64,000 nt of DNA, taken from Vibrio tapetis subsp. tapetis (lineage in GTDB: Bacteria; Pseudomonadota; Gammaproteobacteria; Enterobacterales; Vibrionaceae). The DNA is taken from assembly GCF_900233005.1 (NCBI RefSeq), contig NZ_LT960612.1:62001-126000 (forward strand), read 5' to 3'. Shown piece by piece: positions 54,828 to 63,648 of this stretch (position 1 is its first letter; each line of letters starts with the position of its first letter). The notes beneath the pieces were generated by a model. That model saw only the letters and a list, made by a program, of their open reading frames with translations, was not told the DNA's origin and did no database searches. The translations under genes were made by a program, and so were the position numbers.

Positions 54828-57317
54828 ATGAAAATGACGAGAAGAGCGTTTGTTAAAGCAAACGCGGCTGCATCTGCAGCAGCAGTAGCGGGGATCACCT
54901 TACCCGCGAAGGCAACCAATCTTATCGCGAGCTCAGACGAAACAAAGATAAAATGGGACAAGGCAGCTTGTCGCTTCTGTGGTACTGGTTGTTCTGTTTT
55001 AATCGGAACTCAAAAAGGTCGCGTAGTCGCGACTCAAGGCGATCCTGAAGCACCAGTAAACAAAGGCCTAAACTGCATTAAAGGCTACTTCCTTTCTAAA
55101 ATCATGTACGGTAAAGATCGTCTAGAGACGCCTCTACTTCGTATGACTGACGGCAAATACGACAAAAATGGCGATTTCGCTCCTGTATCTTGGGACACCG
55201 CTTTTGACGTAATGGCTGAGAAATGGAAAGAAGCTCTAAAGAAAAACGGCCCTTCTGGCGTTGGTATGTTTGGTTCAGGCCAATGGACTGTAATGGAAGG
55301 CTACGCTGCATCTAAATTGATGAAAGCAGGCTTCCGTTCAAACAACATCGACCCTAACGCACGCCACTGTATGGCTTCTGCTGTAGGTGGGTTCATGCGT
55401 ACCTTCGGTATCGATGAGCCAATGGGTTGTTACGACGATTTCGAAAACGCAGACGTATTTGTGCTTTGGGGCTCAAACATGGCTGAGATGCACCCAGTTT
55501 TATGGACTCGTATTACTGACCGTCGCTTAAGTCACCCACATGTTAAAGTAAACGTTCTATCGACTTATCAGCACCGTTCATTTGAACTTGCAGACGAAGG
55601 TTACATCTTCAAGCCACAAAGTGACCTTGCTATTGCGAACTTTATCGCAAATTACATCATCGAACACGATGCCGTAAATTGGGACTTCGTTAACAAGCAC
55701 ACCAACTTCAAGCAAACTGCAACGGATATTGGTTACGGCTTGCGTGATGAGCACCCTCTTCAAGTTGCAGCGAAAAACGCCAACTCAGGCAAGATGACTG
55801 GCATCACATTTGAAGAATACAAAGCATCCGTAGCGCCATACACGGCTGAAAAAGCATCTGAAATTTCAGGCGTCTCTGTAGAGAAGCTAATTACTCTTGC
55901 TAAGCAGTACGCGGATCCAAATACGAAAGTAATGTCTTTGTGGACAATGGGCATGAACCAGCACACTCGTGGTGTTTGGATGAACAGCCTTGTTTACAAC
56001 ATCCACTTACTATTAGGTAAAATCGCGACTCCTGGTAACAGCCCGTTCTCACTAACAGGCCAGCCGTCAGCGTGTGGTACTGCTCGTGAAGTAGGTACGT
56101 TCTCACATCGTCTCCCTGCTGACATGGTTGTAGCCAATCCTAAGCACCGTAAAATTGCTGAAGATATCTGGAAGCTACCTGAAGGCACTATCCCGCCGAA
56201 ACCGGGATACCACGCAGTACTTCAAGACCGCATGTTGAAAGATGGCAAAATGAATGCCTACTGGATCCAATGTAACAACAACATGCAAGCTGGACCGAAC
56301 ATTAATGGCGAACGTCTTCCTGGGTACCGTAACCCTGAAAACTTCATCGTATGTTCTGACCCATACCCAACAGCAACAGCGCAAGCTTCCGATCTTATTC
56401 TACCAACCGCAATGTGGGTAGAAAAAGAAGGCGCTTACGGTAACGCAGAACGCCGTACTCAAGCTTGGTATCAACAAGTGAAAACCGTTGGTGACGCTAA
56501 GTCGGATTTGTGGCAGCTAATGGAATTCTCTAAACGCTTCAAAATTGAAGAAGTTTGGACTGAAGAGCTACTAGCGAAAATGCCTGAGTACCGTGGAAAA
56601 ACCATGTACGACGTGTTGTACGCTAACGGCCAAGTGGATAAGTTCCCCGTGTCAGAAGTGCAAGAACTGAACGACGAATCCCACCACTTCGGTTACTACG
56701 TACAAAAAGGGCTATTCGAAGAATACGCTGCATTTGGTCGCGACCACGGGCACGATTTAGCACCTTACGATGTTTATCACACAGTACGTGGTCTACGTTG
56801 GCCTGTTATCGATGGTAAAGAAACACTTTGGCGTTTTGCCGAAGGGTCTGATCCATACGTTAAGAAAGGCGCTGGTTTCGAGTTTTACGGCAAACCAGAT
56901 GGTAAGGCGCTTATCATATCCGCACCTTACGAAGCGCCACCAGAAGTGCCAAATGAAGAGTTTGACCTCTGGTTATGTACCGGCCGTGTTCTTGAACACT
57001 GGCATACAGGTACAATGACACGCCGTGTACCTGAACTGTATAAAGCCGTTCCAGATGCATTGTGTTATCTACACCCAGAAGACGCTAAATCTCGTGGCCT
57101 GCGCCGTGGTGATGAAGTATTGATGGCAAACAAACGTGGCGAAGTACGTGTTCGAGTTGAAACTCGTGGCCGTAACCGTCCACCAAAGGGACTGGTGTTT
57201 GTTCCATTCTTTGATGCACGCATCTTGATTAACAAACTCATTTTGGATGCAACAGATCCGCTTTCTAAGCAAACCGACTTTAAAAAATGTCCGGTTAAGA
57301 TCACTAAGATTGCATAA
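54828..57317 (+). CDS. napA: Periplasmic nitrate reductase catalytic subunit NapA
   Basis: An 829-residue molybdoenzyme. It has a twin-arginine signal ('[19 protein letters not shown]', cleavage near residue 30), then the 4Fe-4S ligand motif '[10 protein letters not shown]' (about 47-56) with later Cys in 'GLNCIKGYF', and the Mo-bis-MGD-binding domain with the ligand Cys in '[16 protein letters not shown]' (about 180). It reduces nitrate to nitrite in the periplasm using electrons from NapB. Full length for the family, with no breaks. A GAGGGTGAT site precedes the ATG. Confidence 0.97.
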   Translation: MKMTRRAFVKANAAASAAAVAGITLPAKATNLIASSDETKIKWDKAACRFCGTGCSVLIGTQKGRVVATQGDPEAPVNKGLNCIKGYFLSKIMYGKDRLETPLLRMTDGKYDKNGDFAPVSWDTAFDVMAEKWKEALKKNGPSGVGMFGSGQWTVMEGYAASKLMKAGFRSNNIDPNARHCMASAVGGFMRTFGIDEPMGCYDDFENADVFVLWGSNMAEMHPVLWTRITDRRLSHPHVKVNVLSTYQHRSFELADEGYIFKPQSDLAIANFIANYIIEHDAVNWDFVNKHTNFKQTATDIGYGLRDEHPLQVAAKNANSGKMTGITFEEYKASVAPYTAEKASEISGVSVEKLITLAKQYADPNTKVMSLWTMGMNQHTRGVWMNSLVYNIHLLLGKIATPGNSPFSLTGQPSACGTAREVGTFSHRLPADMVVANPKHRKIAEDIWKLPEGTIPPKPGYHAVLQDRMLKDGKMNAYWIQCNNNMQAGPNINGERLPGYRNPENFIVCSDPYPTATAQASDLILPTAMWVEKEGAYGNAERRTQAWYQQVKTVGDAKSDLWQLMEFSKRFKIEEVWTEELLAKMPEYRGKTMYDVLYANGQVDKFPVSEVQELNDESHHFGYYVQKGLFEEYAAFGRDHGHDLAPYDVYHTVRGLRWPVIDGKETLWRFAEGSDPYVKKGAGFEFYGKPDGKALIISAPYEAPPEVPNEEFDLWLCTGRVLEHWHTGTMTRRVPELYKAVPDALCYLHPEDAKSRGLRRGDEVLMANKRGEVRVRVETRGRNRPPKGLVFVPFFDARILINKLILDATDPLSKQTDFKKCPVKITKIA

Positions 57318-57391
57318 CTGTTAGTCAGATGCTCGGGCTATCAAATTGGATAGCCCGTGAAAAGAATTAGCCATAAGGCGGAGATTTAAAC

Positions 57392-57850
57392 ATGAAAAAA
57401 TTCCTTATCGCCCTTTTGTCTGTCGGTAGTTTACTTGCTGGCAGTGCATTCGCTGAGCTTGATAACCCAGGCGGCATTGGTGGTGTTGAGTCACTACGTG
57501 GTGCGAGTGAGCTCGAAACAACACGCGCAGCAGACGATTTCAAGCGTTACCCAAAAGATCACGTTACGCTAGAAAGTGATTACGTGTACCAACCACCCTT
57601 GGTGCCGCACTCAATTCGTAACTATGAAGTTTCATTAAACGCGAACAAATGTCTAGCATGTCATAGCTGGAAGAACGCGAAAGAAATGGGCGCAACTAAG
57701 ATCAGCGTAACTCACTACATGAACCGCGAAGATCAAGTATTGTCTGACGTTTCACCTCGTCGTTACTTCTGTTTGCAGTGTCACGTACCTCAAGCAGATG
57801 CCAAACCATTGGTTGAGAATGAGTTTGAACGTGTTGACTCGTTGCGCTAG
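57392..57850 (+). CDS. napB: Diheme cytochrome c subunit NapB
   Basis: 152 residues with a signal peptide (about 1-21, 'AGSAFA'). Two heme c motifs: 'CLACHSW' (about 86) and 'CLQCHVP' (about 127). The axial His residues expected upstream ('PPLVPHSI', 'ISVTHYMN') are present. NapB passes electrons from NapC to NapA in the periplasm. GGAG lies before the ATG. It is 74 bases after napA with no terminator. Confidence 0.95.
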   Translation: MKKFLIALLSVGSLLAGSAFAELDNPGGIGGVESLRGASELETTRAADDFKRYPKDHVTLESDYVYQPPLVPHSIRNYEVSLNANKCLACHSWKNAKEMGATKISVTHYMNREDQVLSDVSPRRYFCLQCHVPQADAKPLVENEFERVDSLR

Positions 57851-57880
57851 CAGTAGCCAAATTATCAAGAGAGGCTATTT

Positions 57881-58453
57881 ATGAAACTATTAAAAGCGTT
57901 CTGGACTCGATTGAAGTCGCCAAGTAAAGCCGCCGTTGGTGTTGTGCTTTTCATGGGGTTCGCAGGTGGTCTTCTATTCTGGGGGGCATTTAACACCGGT
58001 ATGGAAGCAACCAACAGCGAAGAATTCTGTTCAGGTTGTCACGCACCGATTGTTAAAGAAATCCAAGAGACGATTCACTACTCGAACCGTTCTGGTGTTC
58101 GAGCAATTTGTTCAGATTGTCACGTTCCACATAACTGGACAGACAAAATCATCCGTAAAGTACAGGCTTCAAAAGAGCTAGTTGCATTCGCTATGGGGAC
58201 AATCAGCACAGAAGAGAAATTCCAAGAAAGACGTGCCTATCTTGCAAATCGAGAGTGGCATCGAATGAAAGGCAACGATTCTCAAGAGTGTCGTAACTGT
58301 CATGAGTTCGACTTTATGGATTTCTCAGAGCAAGGGCCGCGCAGTGTGAAACAGCACTCAACAGCACTTGCTTCCGGAGACAAGACCTGTGTAGATTGTC
58401 ACAAAGGTATTGCACACAAACTGCCTGACATGAAAGGCGTTGAAGGCTGGTAA
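57881..58453 (+). CDS. napC: Tetraheme cytochrome c quinol dehydrogenase NapC
   Basis: A 190-residue NapC/NirT-type protein: N-terminal membrane anchor (about 18-40) and four heme motifs, 'CSGCH' (about 50), 'CSDCH' (about 79), 'CRNCH' (about 138) and 'CVDCH' (about 170). It takes electrons from menaquinol and feeds NapB. The operon has no napG/napH, so quinol oxidation relies on NapC. GAGAGG precedes the ATG. Confidence 0.96.
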   Translation: MKLLKAFWTRLKSPSKAAVGVVLFMGFAGGLLFWGAFNTGMEATNSEEFCSGCHAPIVKEIQETIHYSNRSGVRAICSDCHVPHNWTDKIIRKVQASKELVAFAMGTISTEEKFQERRAYLANREWHRMKGNDSQECRNCHEFDFMDFSEQGPRSVKQHSTALASGDKTCVDCHKGIAHKLPDMKGVEGW

Positions 58454-58468
58454 TTAAGGAGCAAAAAG

Positions 58469-58597
58469 ATGAGCACATTAGAGTCGGTTATCTGGCATGT
58501 TCTTGGTTATTCAGCAATGCCTGTCATCATTTTGGCTGGGTTTGCCGGAGTTGCTGCGGTATCTATTTGGTTACTCTCGTTAGGTAAAGACAGCTAA
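58469..58597 (+). CDS. Very small single-helix membrane protein of vibrio nap operons (TIGR02808-like)
   Basis: Just 42 residues: 'MSTLESVIWHVLGYSAMPVI' then a hydrophobic helix to about residue 38 ending 'LLSLGKDS'. A perfect AAGGAG lies 8 bases before the ATG, and it starts 15 bases after napC, before the operon terminator. It matches my memory of the TIGR02808 short protein, found next to periplasmic nitrate reductase genes in Vibrio and Photobacterium. Its role is unknown; a link to NapC or to the membrane end of the electron route is only a guess. Confidence 0.8.
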   Translation: MSTLESVIWHVLGYSAMPVIILAGFAGVAAVSIWLLSLGKDS

Positions 58598-58664
58598 TTG
58601 GAATCCAAATCAGCGTAGACCAAGACAAGTTTGAAGTCTGAATAAAACGGATATCATAAAAAAT

Positions 58665-58693
58665 AAAACGCCACCTTCATAGGTGGCGTTTTT
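58665..58693. terminator. Bidirectional terminator between the nap operon and secF2
   Basis: AAAACGCCACC / GGTGGCGTTTTT with a 6-base loop, flanked by A-run and T-run. It ends both the rightward nap operon and the leftward secDF operon. Confidence 0.95.
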
Positions 58694-58747
58694 CTATTTT
58701 GCTATATTGAGTTTAAGCTTAAGTTTGAGATGTTTTAATTCGTGGCG

Positions 58748-59656
58748 TTACGGAGCATCATCTATTGGCACCGCCATATAGTGCTTAGACTCGAGCTTCA
58801 ACCATTCAGGTAGTACTGTCCCGATTGATATAGACGACCAAGTGCCCGACAAAATACCGATGAACATGGCGGTTGCAAACGCTGATAAAGCATCCCCTCC
58901 TAACAACCATAAAGAAGCAACGGTAATCAACGTTGTACCCGATGTAACCATAGTGCGAGAAAACGTCGCTAAAACGGCGTTATCGTTGTTCACTTCAATA
59001 CTTGTATTAGGCTTAGATACCAATAACTCACGAATTCTATCTGCAATGATGATTGAGTCGTTCAATGAGTAACCCAGAATTGCCAATATCGCGGCAAAAA
59101 CCGTCAAGTTGAATTCCATTTGAGTGGCCGCAAAAAAGCCCAAGACCAACACCACATCATGGAGTAATGCGACGAGAGAACCACACGCTAATCGCCATTC
59201 AAACCGGAAACATAAGTAACCCAGAATACACAACATACAAATAAGCATAGCAAGACCACCTTGGTCTATTAGGTCTTGCCCTACTTGCGCACCAACAATG
59301 CTGTTACTGATGATCTTTACATCCGATGACACCACTTCAAGCTGTTGCTCAATTTGTAATGGTTGAACATCGCTAGACGTTGGATAACGTAAAATCCAAC
59401 GTCCATCTTGGCCACCCTTAGTGACAGTGACTGAATGTTCGGAGATCGTCGTTAGCTGCTCACTAATTTGATTACTGGTAACCGTTGAATTTAGTTGAAC
59501 CTCAGTAACCACCCCTCCGGTAAAATCCAATCCTAGATTAATGCCTCGTACGCCCATAAACACTACAGAAGCAAGCATCAAGGCCAATGAAAGCCAACTC
59601 GTGACGTAACGGATTTTTCGGATGTTATTTTTCATAGCATTTTTAATTGAAGTCAT
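58748..59656 (-). CDS. secF2: Protein translocase accessory subunit SecF (second copy)
   Basis: A 302-residue membrane protein: N-terminal helix (about 17-36) with 'GINLGLDFTGGVVTEVQL' (about 33-50), periplasmic P4-type domain (about 45-125), then five helices. 'LGYSLNDSIIIADRIRELL' (about 195) is the SecF/RND signature; it carries the conserved Asp used in ion-driven cycling. It assists late steps of protein export with SecD. It is 5 bases after secD2. Vibrios have two SecDF pairs; this one is inferred to be SecDF2 because of vemP upstream. Confidence 0.93.
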   Translation of the reverse strand: MTSIKNAMKNNIRKIRYVTSWLSLALMLASVVFMGVRGINLGLDFTGGVVTEVQLNSTVTSNQISEQLTTISEHSVTVTKGGQDGRWILRYPTSSDVQPLQIEQQLEVVSSDVKIISNSIVGAQVGQDLIDQGGLAMLICMLCILGYLCFRFEWRLACGSLVALLHDVVLVLGFFAATQMEFNLTVFAAILAILGYSLNDSIIIADRIRELLVSKPNTSIEVNNDNAVLATFSRTMVTSGTTLITVASLWLLGGDALSAFATAMFIGILSGTWSSISIGTVLPEWLKLESKHYMAVPIDDAP

Positions 59657-59661
59657 AATAG

Positions 59662-61509
59662 TTACACCCTTACGTCGCGACGGGCATCTCTACCCCAAAT
59701 TAGATTAATGATGGATCGAGAAGCAAAAATGCCAGTAAACATGCTGGTTAACAAACCAAGGCCTAGGGTCAATGCAAAGCCTTGAATTGGGCCATTACCC
59801 ATCGAATACAAGACGACCGCCGTGATCATAGTGGTAATATTGGCATCCATAATGGTACTCAGCGCACTATCAAAGCCCGAGTCGATAGACTGTGCAAAGC
59901 TACGCCCTTCTGCCATTTTGTCCTTTATTCGTTCGAAAATAAGCACGTTCGTATCGACTGCCATACCAACCGTCAGCACGAGGCCAGCGATACCCGGCAG
60001 AGTTAATACAGCTCCAGGGACTAACGCGATTAAACCAAGTAAACACAGCATATTGGTTAACAAGGCAACATTTGCAACCCAGCCTAAACGACGATACCAA
60101 AAGGCCATAAAGGTCAGCGTCAGGCCTAAGCCCAATGCAAGTGCTGCGAAACCATTGCTGATGTTTTCAGCGCCCAACGATGCACCAATTGTTCGCTCTT
60201 CGACAATGGTAACGGGAGCCGTTAATGACCCAGCTCTTAGCAGTAGTGCCAATTGTTGCGACTCTTCAATAGAGCCTGATCCTGTGATCCTAAATTGCGT
60301 TCCTAATTGAGACTGAATCGTTGCCACGCTTATTACTTTGTCAAAGCGAGCACTTCCCCCTTTCGCATCCACTTTGTATTCTCGGTACACGGTCGCCATT
60401 GGCTTACCGATGTGTTTACCCGAAAAATCACTCATGATCTTTCCGCCAGCATGATCGAGAGAAATATTCACCTGTCCTCTGCCCATTTCATCTCGGCTAG
60501 CGCGCGCATCGACAATATGTTCGCCCGTTATGACCGGCGTTTTGTTCAGCTTCACTGGCTGACCATTGCCATCTAATACCGTAATATCTCGAATAGAGCG
60601 TGGGTCAGACGCCGATTTTGCTTCATGGAACGCCAAACTCGCTGTCGCACCAATCACTTGTTTCGCTTGTGCTGGGTCTTGAACGCCCGGCAATTCAATA
60701 CGAATGCTGTGCTCACCTTGTCTTTGTACCAACGCTTCTGTTATGCCTAATTCTTCAATACGATCACGCATAATTTTCAGGTTTTGTTGTAGCGTTAGCA
60801 GCGTAAACTCTTGTACTTCTTTTGGATCAGGGGTCACCGTCAAAGATGAGCCACCATGTGCAATTACCCAGTTCGGATAATTGGTATTAATGAATTTACG
60901 TAAACTGCCTAATTTTCCATCTTCTCGAGCGTCGATCTGAATGCCATTATCGCCCGACACCTTAACCACCACTCCGCGGAGTCGGTCATCTCTGACTTGT
61001 TGCTTGAGCTCATCAACCATGCTGTCACGCTTTTCTGCAAAAGCCTGATTGATATCTACATCCAGTAGAAATTGAACACCGCCTCGTAGGTCTAAGCCTA
61101 ACTTGATCGGTTCAAAACCCATATTTTGCATCCAATTAGGTGCAACTGACACGTATGAAAAGGTAATTTGATCTTCTTTTTTCAATGAATTCGACAACAG
61201 AGATCGAGCAACACTTTGATCATTTTCTGAGTCAAAAACGATGGTCGAATTTTCTCCTGTATTGGTAATACTGGTTGGAGAAATATCATGCGCTTTCAGC
61301 AATGCTGCGGTTTGTTGAACCGTAGGAACCGTTTGGTCATAACGGATCTGAATCGCGGGTTTGTCACCGTACCAGGTAGGAATAGCACTTAATGTAAGTA
61401 AAATAACAGTGACAATTAACACCACATATTTCCATGCGGCAAAGTGGTTCATTCTTTTTACGCCAGCGCCATTACGGGTCGGTTTATTAGAAGCGTTTGA
61501 TCTAGACAT
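59662..61509 (-). CDS. secD2: Protein translocase accessory subunit SecD (second copy)
   Basis: A 615-residue protein: N-terminal helix (about 27-46), periplasmic P1 head domain (about 60-430, including 'GLDLRGGVQFLLDVDINQAF') and C-terminal helices with 'GMAVDTNVLIFERIKDKMAEG' divided signature (about 515-535). The Asp in 'VDTN' is the ion-coupling residue. Established work in V. alginolyticus shows that SecDF2 is made when export or sodium is limiting. The Shine-Dalgarno sequence GAGGAG and the start codon lie in a predicted stem with the vemP end. Confidence 0.93.
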   Translation of the reverse strand: MSRSNASNKPTRNGAGVKRMNHFAAWKYVVLIVTVILLTLSAIPTWYGDKPAIQIRYDQTVPTVQQTAALLKAHDISPTSITNTGENSTIVFDSENDQSVARSLLSNSLKKEDQITFSYVSVAPNWMQNMGFEPIKLGLDLRGGVQFLLDVDINQAFAEKRDSMVDELKQQVRDDRLRGVVVKVSGDNGIQIDAREDGKLGSLRKFINTNYPNWVIAHGGSSLTVTPDPKEVQEFTLLTLQQNLKIMRDRIEELGITEALVQRQGEHSIRIELPGVQDPAQAKQVIGATASLAFHEAKSASDPRSIRDITVLDGNGQPVKLNKTPVITGEHIVDARASRDEMGRGQVNISLDHAGGKIMSDFSGKHIGKPMATVYREYKVDAKGGSARFDKVISVATIQSQLGTQFRITGSGSIEESQQLALLLRAGSLTAPVTIVEERTIGASLGAENISNGFAALALGLGLTLTFMAFWYRRLGWVANVALLTNMLCLLGLIALVPGAVLTLPGIAGLVLTVGMAVDTNVLIFERIKDKMAEGRSFAQSIDSGFDSALSTIMDANITTMITAVVLYSMGNGPIQGFALTLGLGLLTSMFTGIFASRSIINLIWGRDARRDVRV

Positions 61510-61601
61510 AGTAACTCCTCTCGACTAAATACAAGCCAAGATAAATCGCGCATGAAGCGCATTAATAAATTAAAAAGATATTGGAGAAAACGGCTGTCTA
61601 G
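61502..61601 (-). promoter_or_regulatory. vemP-secD2 intergenic stem that can mask the secD2 start
   Basis: CTAGACA at the vemP stop codon (61601-61595) is the exact complement of TGTCTAG at the secD2 start (61508-61502, overlapping the ATG). Inside it CTCC (61586-61583) can pair with GGAG of the Shine-Dalgarno sequence (61518-61515). Ribosomes stalled near the vemP end would prevent this pairing and open the secD2 start, as shown for V. alginolyticus. Pairing was found by eye. Confidence 0.75.
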
Positions 61602-62167
61602 GGATGTGCATTCAGGTGGACGTAAAGCGCGTTGCTTTCTTTCCAACCAGATAAACGATAACGTGACGCGATGCTCGCTTGGAAGTGATAAGGGTTAACT
61701 TGAGGCGTGATAGAGCAACTAGCAGCAACGGTAGCCACTGGCACAGAGAAATCATCAACGACTTCAAAATTAGGTTCGTGATTATACAAACACTCAAATT
61801 CAGTTGCGCCTAGCTGACCACGAAAAATCGCAGCAAGGGTTGTTGGTGATTCCATCTGTTGCGTTTGGTTACTTAACGGATCACGCTTAGTCGCCATGTC
61901 TTTGTGGTTAACTTGACATTGGCCAGTGAAATCGGCAGGAAAGTCACCAAGCCAGGTATTTTGAGTGGCTTGCTCTTTATCAAAATCATCGATAATAGAG
62001 TGCACCGACGCAAAGTCGGCTACAACGCCATAATCAGACTCGCTGACGTGCGACTGATTTACATGAAGTGAATTGGTATACGTCTGACTTGCAGGTACAG
62101 CAAAAACACTCACACTAAATAGCGCAAGAGTAAGCAGTAGAGTCCTAACAAAGTAAGAGCGTAACAT
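61598..62167 (-). CDS. vemP: Export-monitoring arrest peptide VemP
   Basis: 189 residues: a signal peptide (about 1-23, 'LALFSVSVFAVPA'), an acidic exported middle region, and a C-terminal arrest motif 'RYRLSGWKESNALYVHLN' close to the stop codon. It matches the remembered V. alginolyticus VemP pattern ('HRISGWKETNAMYVALN'), including the Gly-Trp-Lys-Glu core. VemP stalls its own translation; when export is good it is pulled free, and when export is poor the stall persists and turns on secDF2. It lies directly before secD2 on the same strand. It is longer than the 159-residue V. alginolyticus VemP, mainly in the middle. Confidence 0.88.
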   Translation of the reverse strand: MLRSYFVRTLLLTLALFSVSVFAVPASQTYTNSLHVNQSHVSESDYGVVADFASVHSIIDDFDKEQATQNTWLGDFPADFTGQCQVNHKDMATKRDPLSNQTQQMESPTTLAAIFRGQLGATEFECLYNHEPNFEVVDDFSVPVATVAASCSITPQVNPYHFQASIASRYRLSGWKESNALYVHLNAHP

Positions 62168-62198
62168 TCAAAATACACAAAGAGAAAATCAAGGTTGA

Positions 62199-62227
62199 AT
62201 AGTATTCCTGCGCGGTCAATAGCACAA
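62199..62227 (-). promoter_or_regulatory. Candidate promoter of vemP-secDF2
   Basis: Leftward TTGTGC (62227-62222), 17 bases, then TACTAT (62204-62199), 32 bases before the vemP start codon. Spacing is ideal; the boxes match consensus only moderately. Confidence 0.4.
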
Positions 62228-62330
62228 CTAAAAAGATATAAAAGCCACTGGTCAATTAGCGCTATAGGGCATTTAGATCAAACCTTAAAGGTCATTGAAC
62301 CGCTTAAAAGTATCATTCAATCAAGAAGAG

Positions 62331-63632
62331 CTAGCCTTTACTTGTTGCAGAGATTAAGTACGCAAACTTCTGGTTACCAGACTTTTCCATTTCAGCTAGC
62401 CGTTGCAACATCTCTTCGTTGAGTTTGCTACCGCTTTTGATCAAGATCTTCCCATTAGACAATAACAGATCTCTTTTTAACTCATCCCCTGGGTTAATAT
62501 CATATAGGCCAACACTATAATCGATGCTCCTTGCCTCATCTTGAGGTCGCACATCAAGCATTTTCAAATAGGCTCGAACTACTTCAGGATCATAATAGAT
62601 TTCACTTTTCTCCCGAAGAAAAATGGCCGCTAATTCCGGTGGGCGTAGCTTTTCGAAATTACAATTAGTCACGGTTAGATAATCATAATCCTTTACTACC
62701 CTCAATAACCTAGAGATCAGCGGTATTTTTTCAGCACTAAGACGTTCAGGAAAACCGGTTCCATCATAGTTTTCATCTTGATGCCAAATCGAATCGGTCA
62801 GATCGCTAAACGAAAGGTTATCCTTTAAAAACACCTCTATATTTTGACCATAACAACATGGGCCAACATGATGATAGCTAAAGTTTGAGACCGATTGATT
62901 TTCTAGCTTACTGAATGCTAAGCCAATGGGGTGAATCATTGCACATTTAAACGTTTGATGGATAACATCTTCAGGCAGGTTCATGTACGTTGCTAGTTGC
63001 CGAGCATGTAGTGCTACCCTTCGCAAATCAGACAACTTGTACCAAGAGTGCGATGCCGCAACGGAAGCAATCGCCTGTAACGTGTCTTCAGTTAAAGATT
63101 GATACCTATGTACTAAGGTTTGATATTTACCCGCTAAGCGATTTAAGTGCAATTTTTCTTGTTCGATATAACGGCCAAGCTTTCTATTATCGTCATGCAA
63201 TTGCGCATTTTCTCGCTCTAGTTGTTGCGCATTTTTATCCTCGGTAGCCGGTGTGTTATTTTTCGCTTTGTAGTGACCAAGTACGCTTTTTAGGTCATCG
63301 ATCTCCCATGGCTTCTCGACTAAACGATGTATGCATCCTTCATTAATCGCATGGGTTAAAGTTCTATAACTTGAATCACCAGACATCGCAATGCGTATAG
63401 CGTTAGGCTGAATAGAGTTAACCTTACTTAAAAATTGCACGCCATTTAACTTTGGTGTCCCGATATCAATTAACACGATGCAAACGGAGTGTTGTTCCAA
63501 GTACGTAAGGGCTTGGCTACTGTCATTAAATGCAACGACGGTAAACTCCTTTCTAAGCAGGCGAGTCAAAGACTTTGTGATCTGTAGTTCACCATCAAGT
63601 ACTAGTAATTTGACTAACGAATTTTCGCTCAT
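62331..63632 (-). CDS. Response regulator with degenerate HD-GYP-type output domain
   Basis: 433 residues. Receiver domain (about 1-120) with acid pair 'LVLDGE', phospho-Asp in 'CIVLIDIGTP' (about 56), Thr/Ser in 'AMSGDSS' and Lys in 'EKPWEIDDL' (about 106), so phosphorylation looks possible. After a coiled-coil linker (about 130-170) comes an HD-GYP-like domain. The metal-binding HD pair reads 'CAMIHPIGLAF' (Pro for Asp) and the GYP motif reads 'DENYDGTGFPERL'. Hydrolysis of cyclic-di-GMP is therefore doubtful. It follows a sensor kinase gene by 16 bases, forming a likely two-component pair. Confidence 0.85.
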   Translation of the reverse strand: MSENSLVKLLVLDGELQITKSLTRLLRKEFTVVAFNDSSQALTYLEQHSVCIVLIDIGTPKLNGVQFLSKVNSIQPNAIRIAMSGDSSYRTLTHAINEGCIHRLVEKPWEIDDLKSVLGHYKAKNNTPATEDKNAQQLERENAQLHDDNRKLGRYIEQEKLHLNRLAGKYQTLVHRYQSLTEDTLQAIASVAASHSWYKLSDLRRVALHARQLATYMNLPEDVIHQTFKCAMIHPIGLAFSKLENQSVSNFSYHHVGPCCYGQNIEVFLKDNLSFSDLTDSIWHQDENYDGTGFPERLSAEKIPLISRLLRVVKDYDYLTVTNCNFEKLRPPELAAIFLREKSEIYYDPEVVRAYLKMLDVRPQDEARSIDYSVGLYDINPGDELKRDLLLSNGKILIKSGSKLNEEMLQRLAEMEKSGNQKFAYLISATSKG

Positions 63633-63648
63633 GGACTCACACCTCTAT

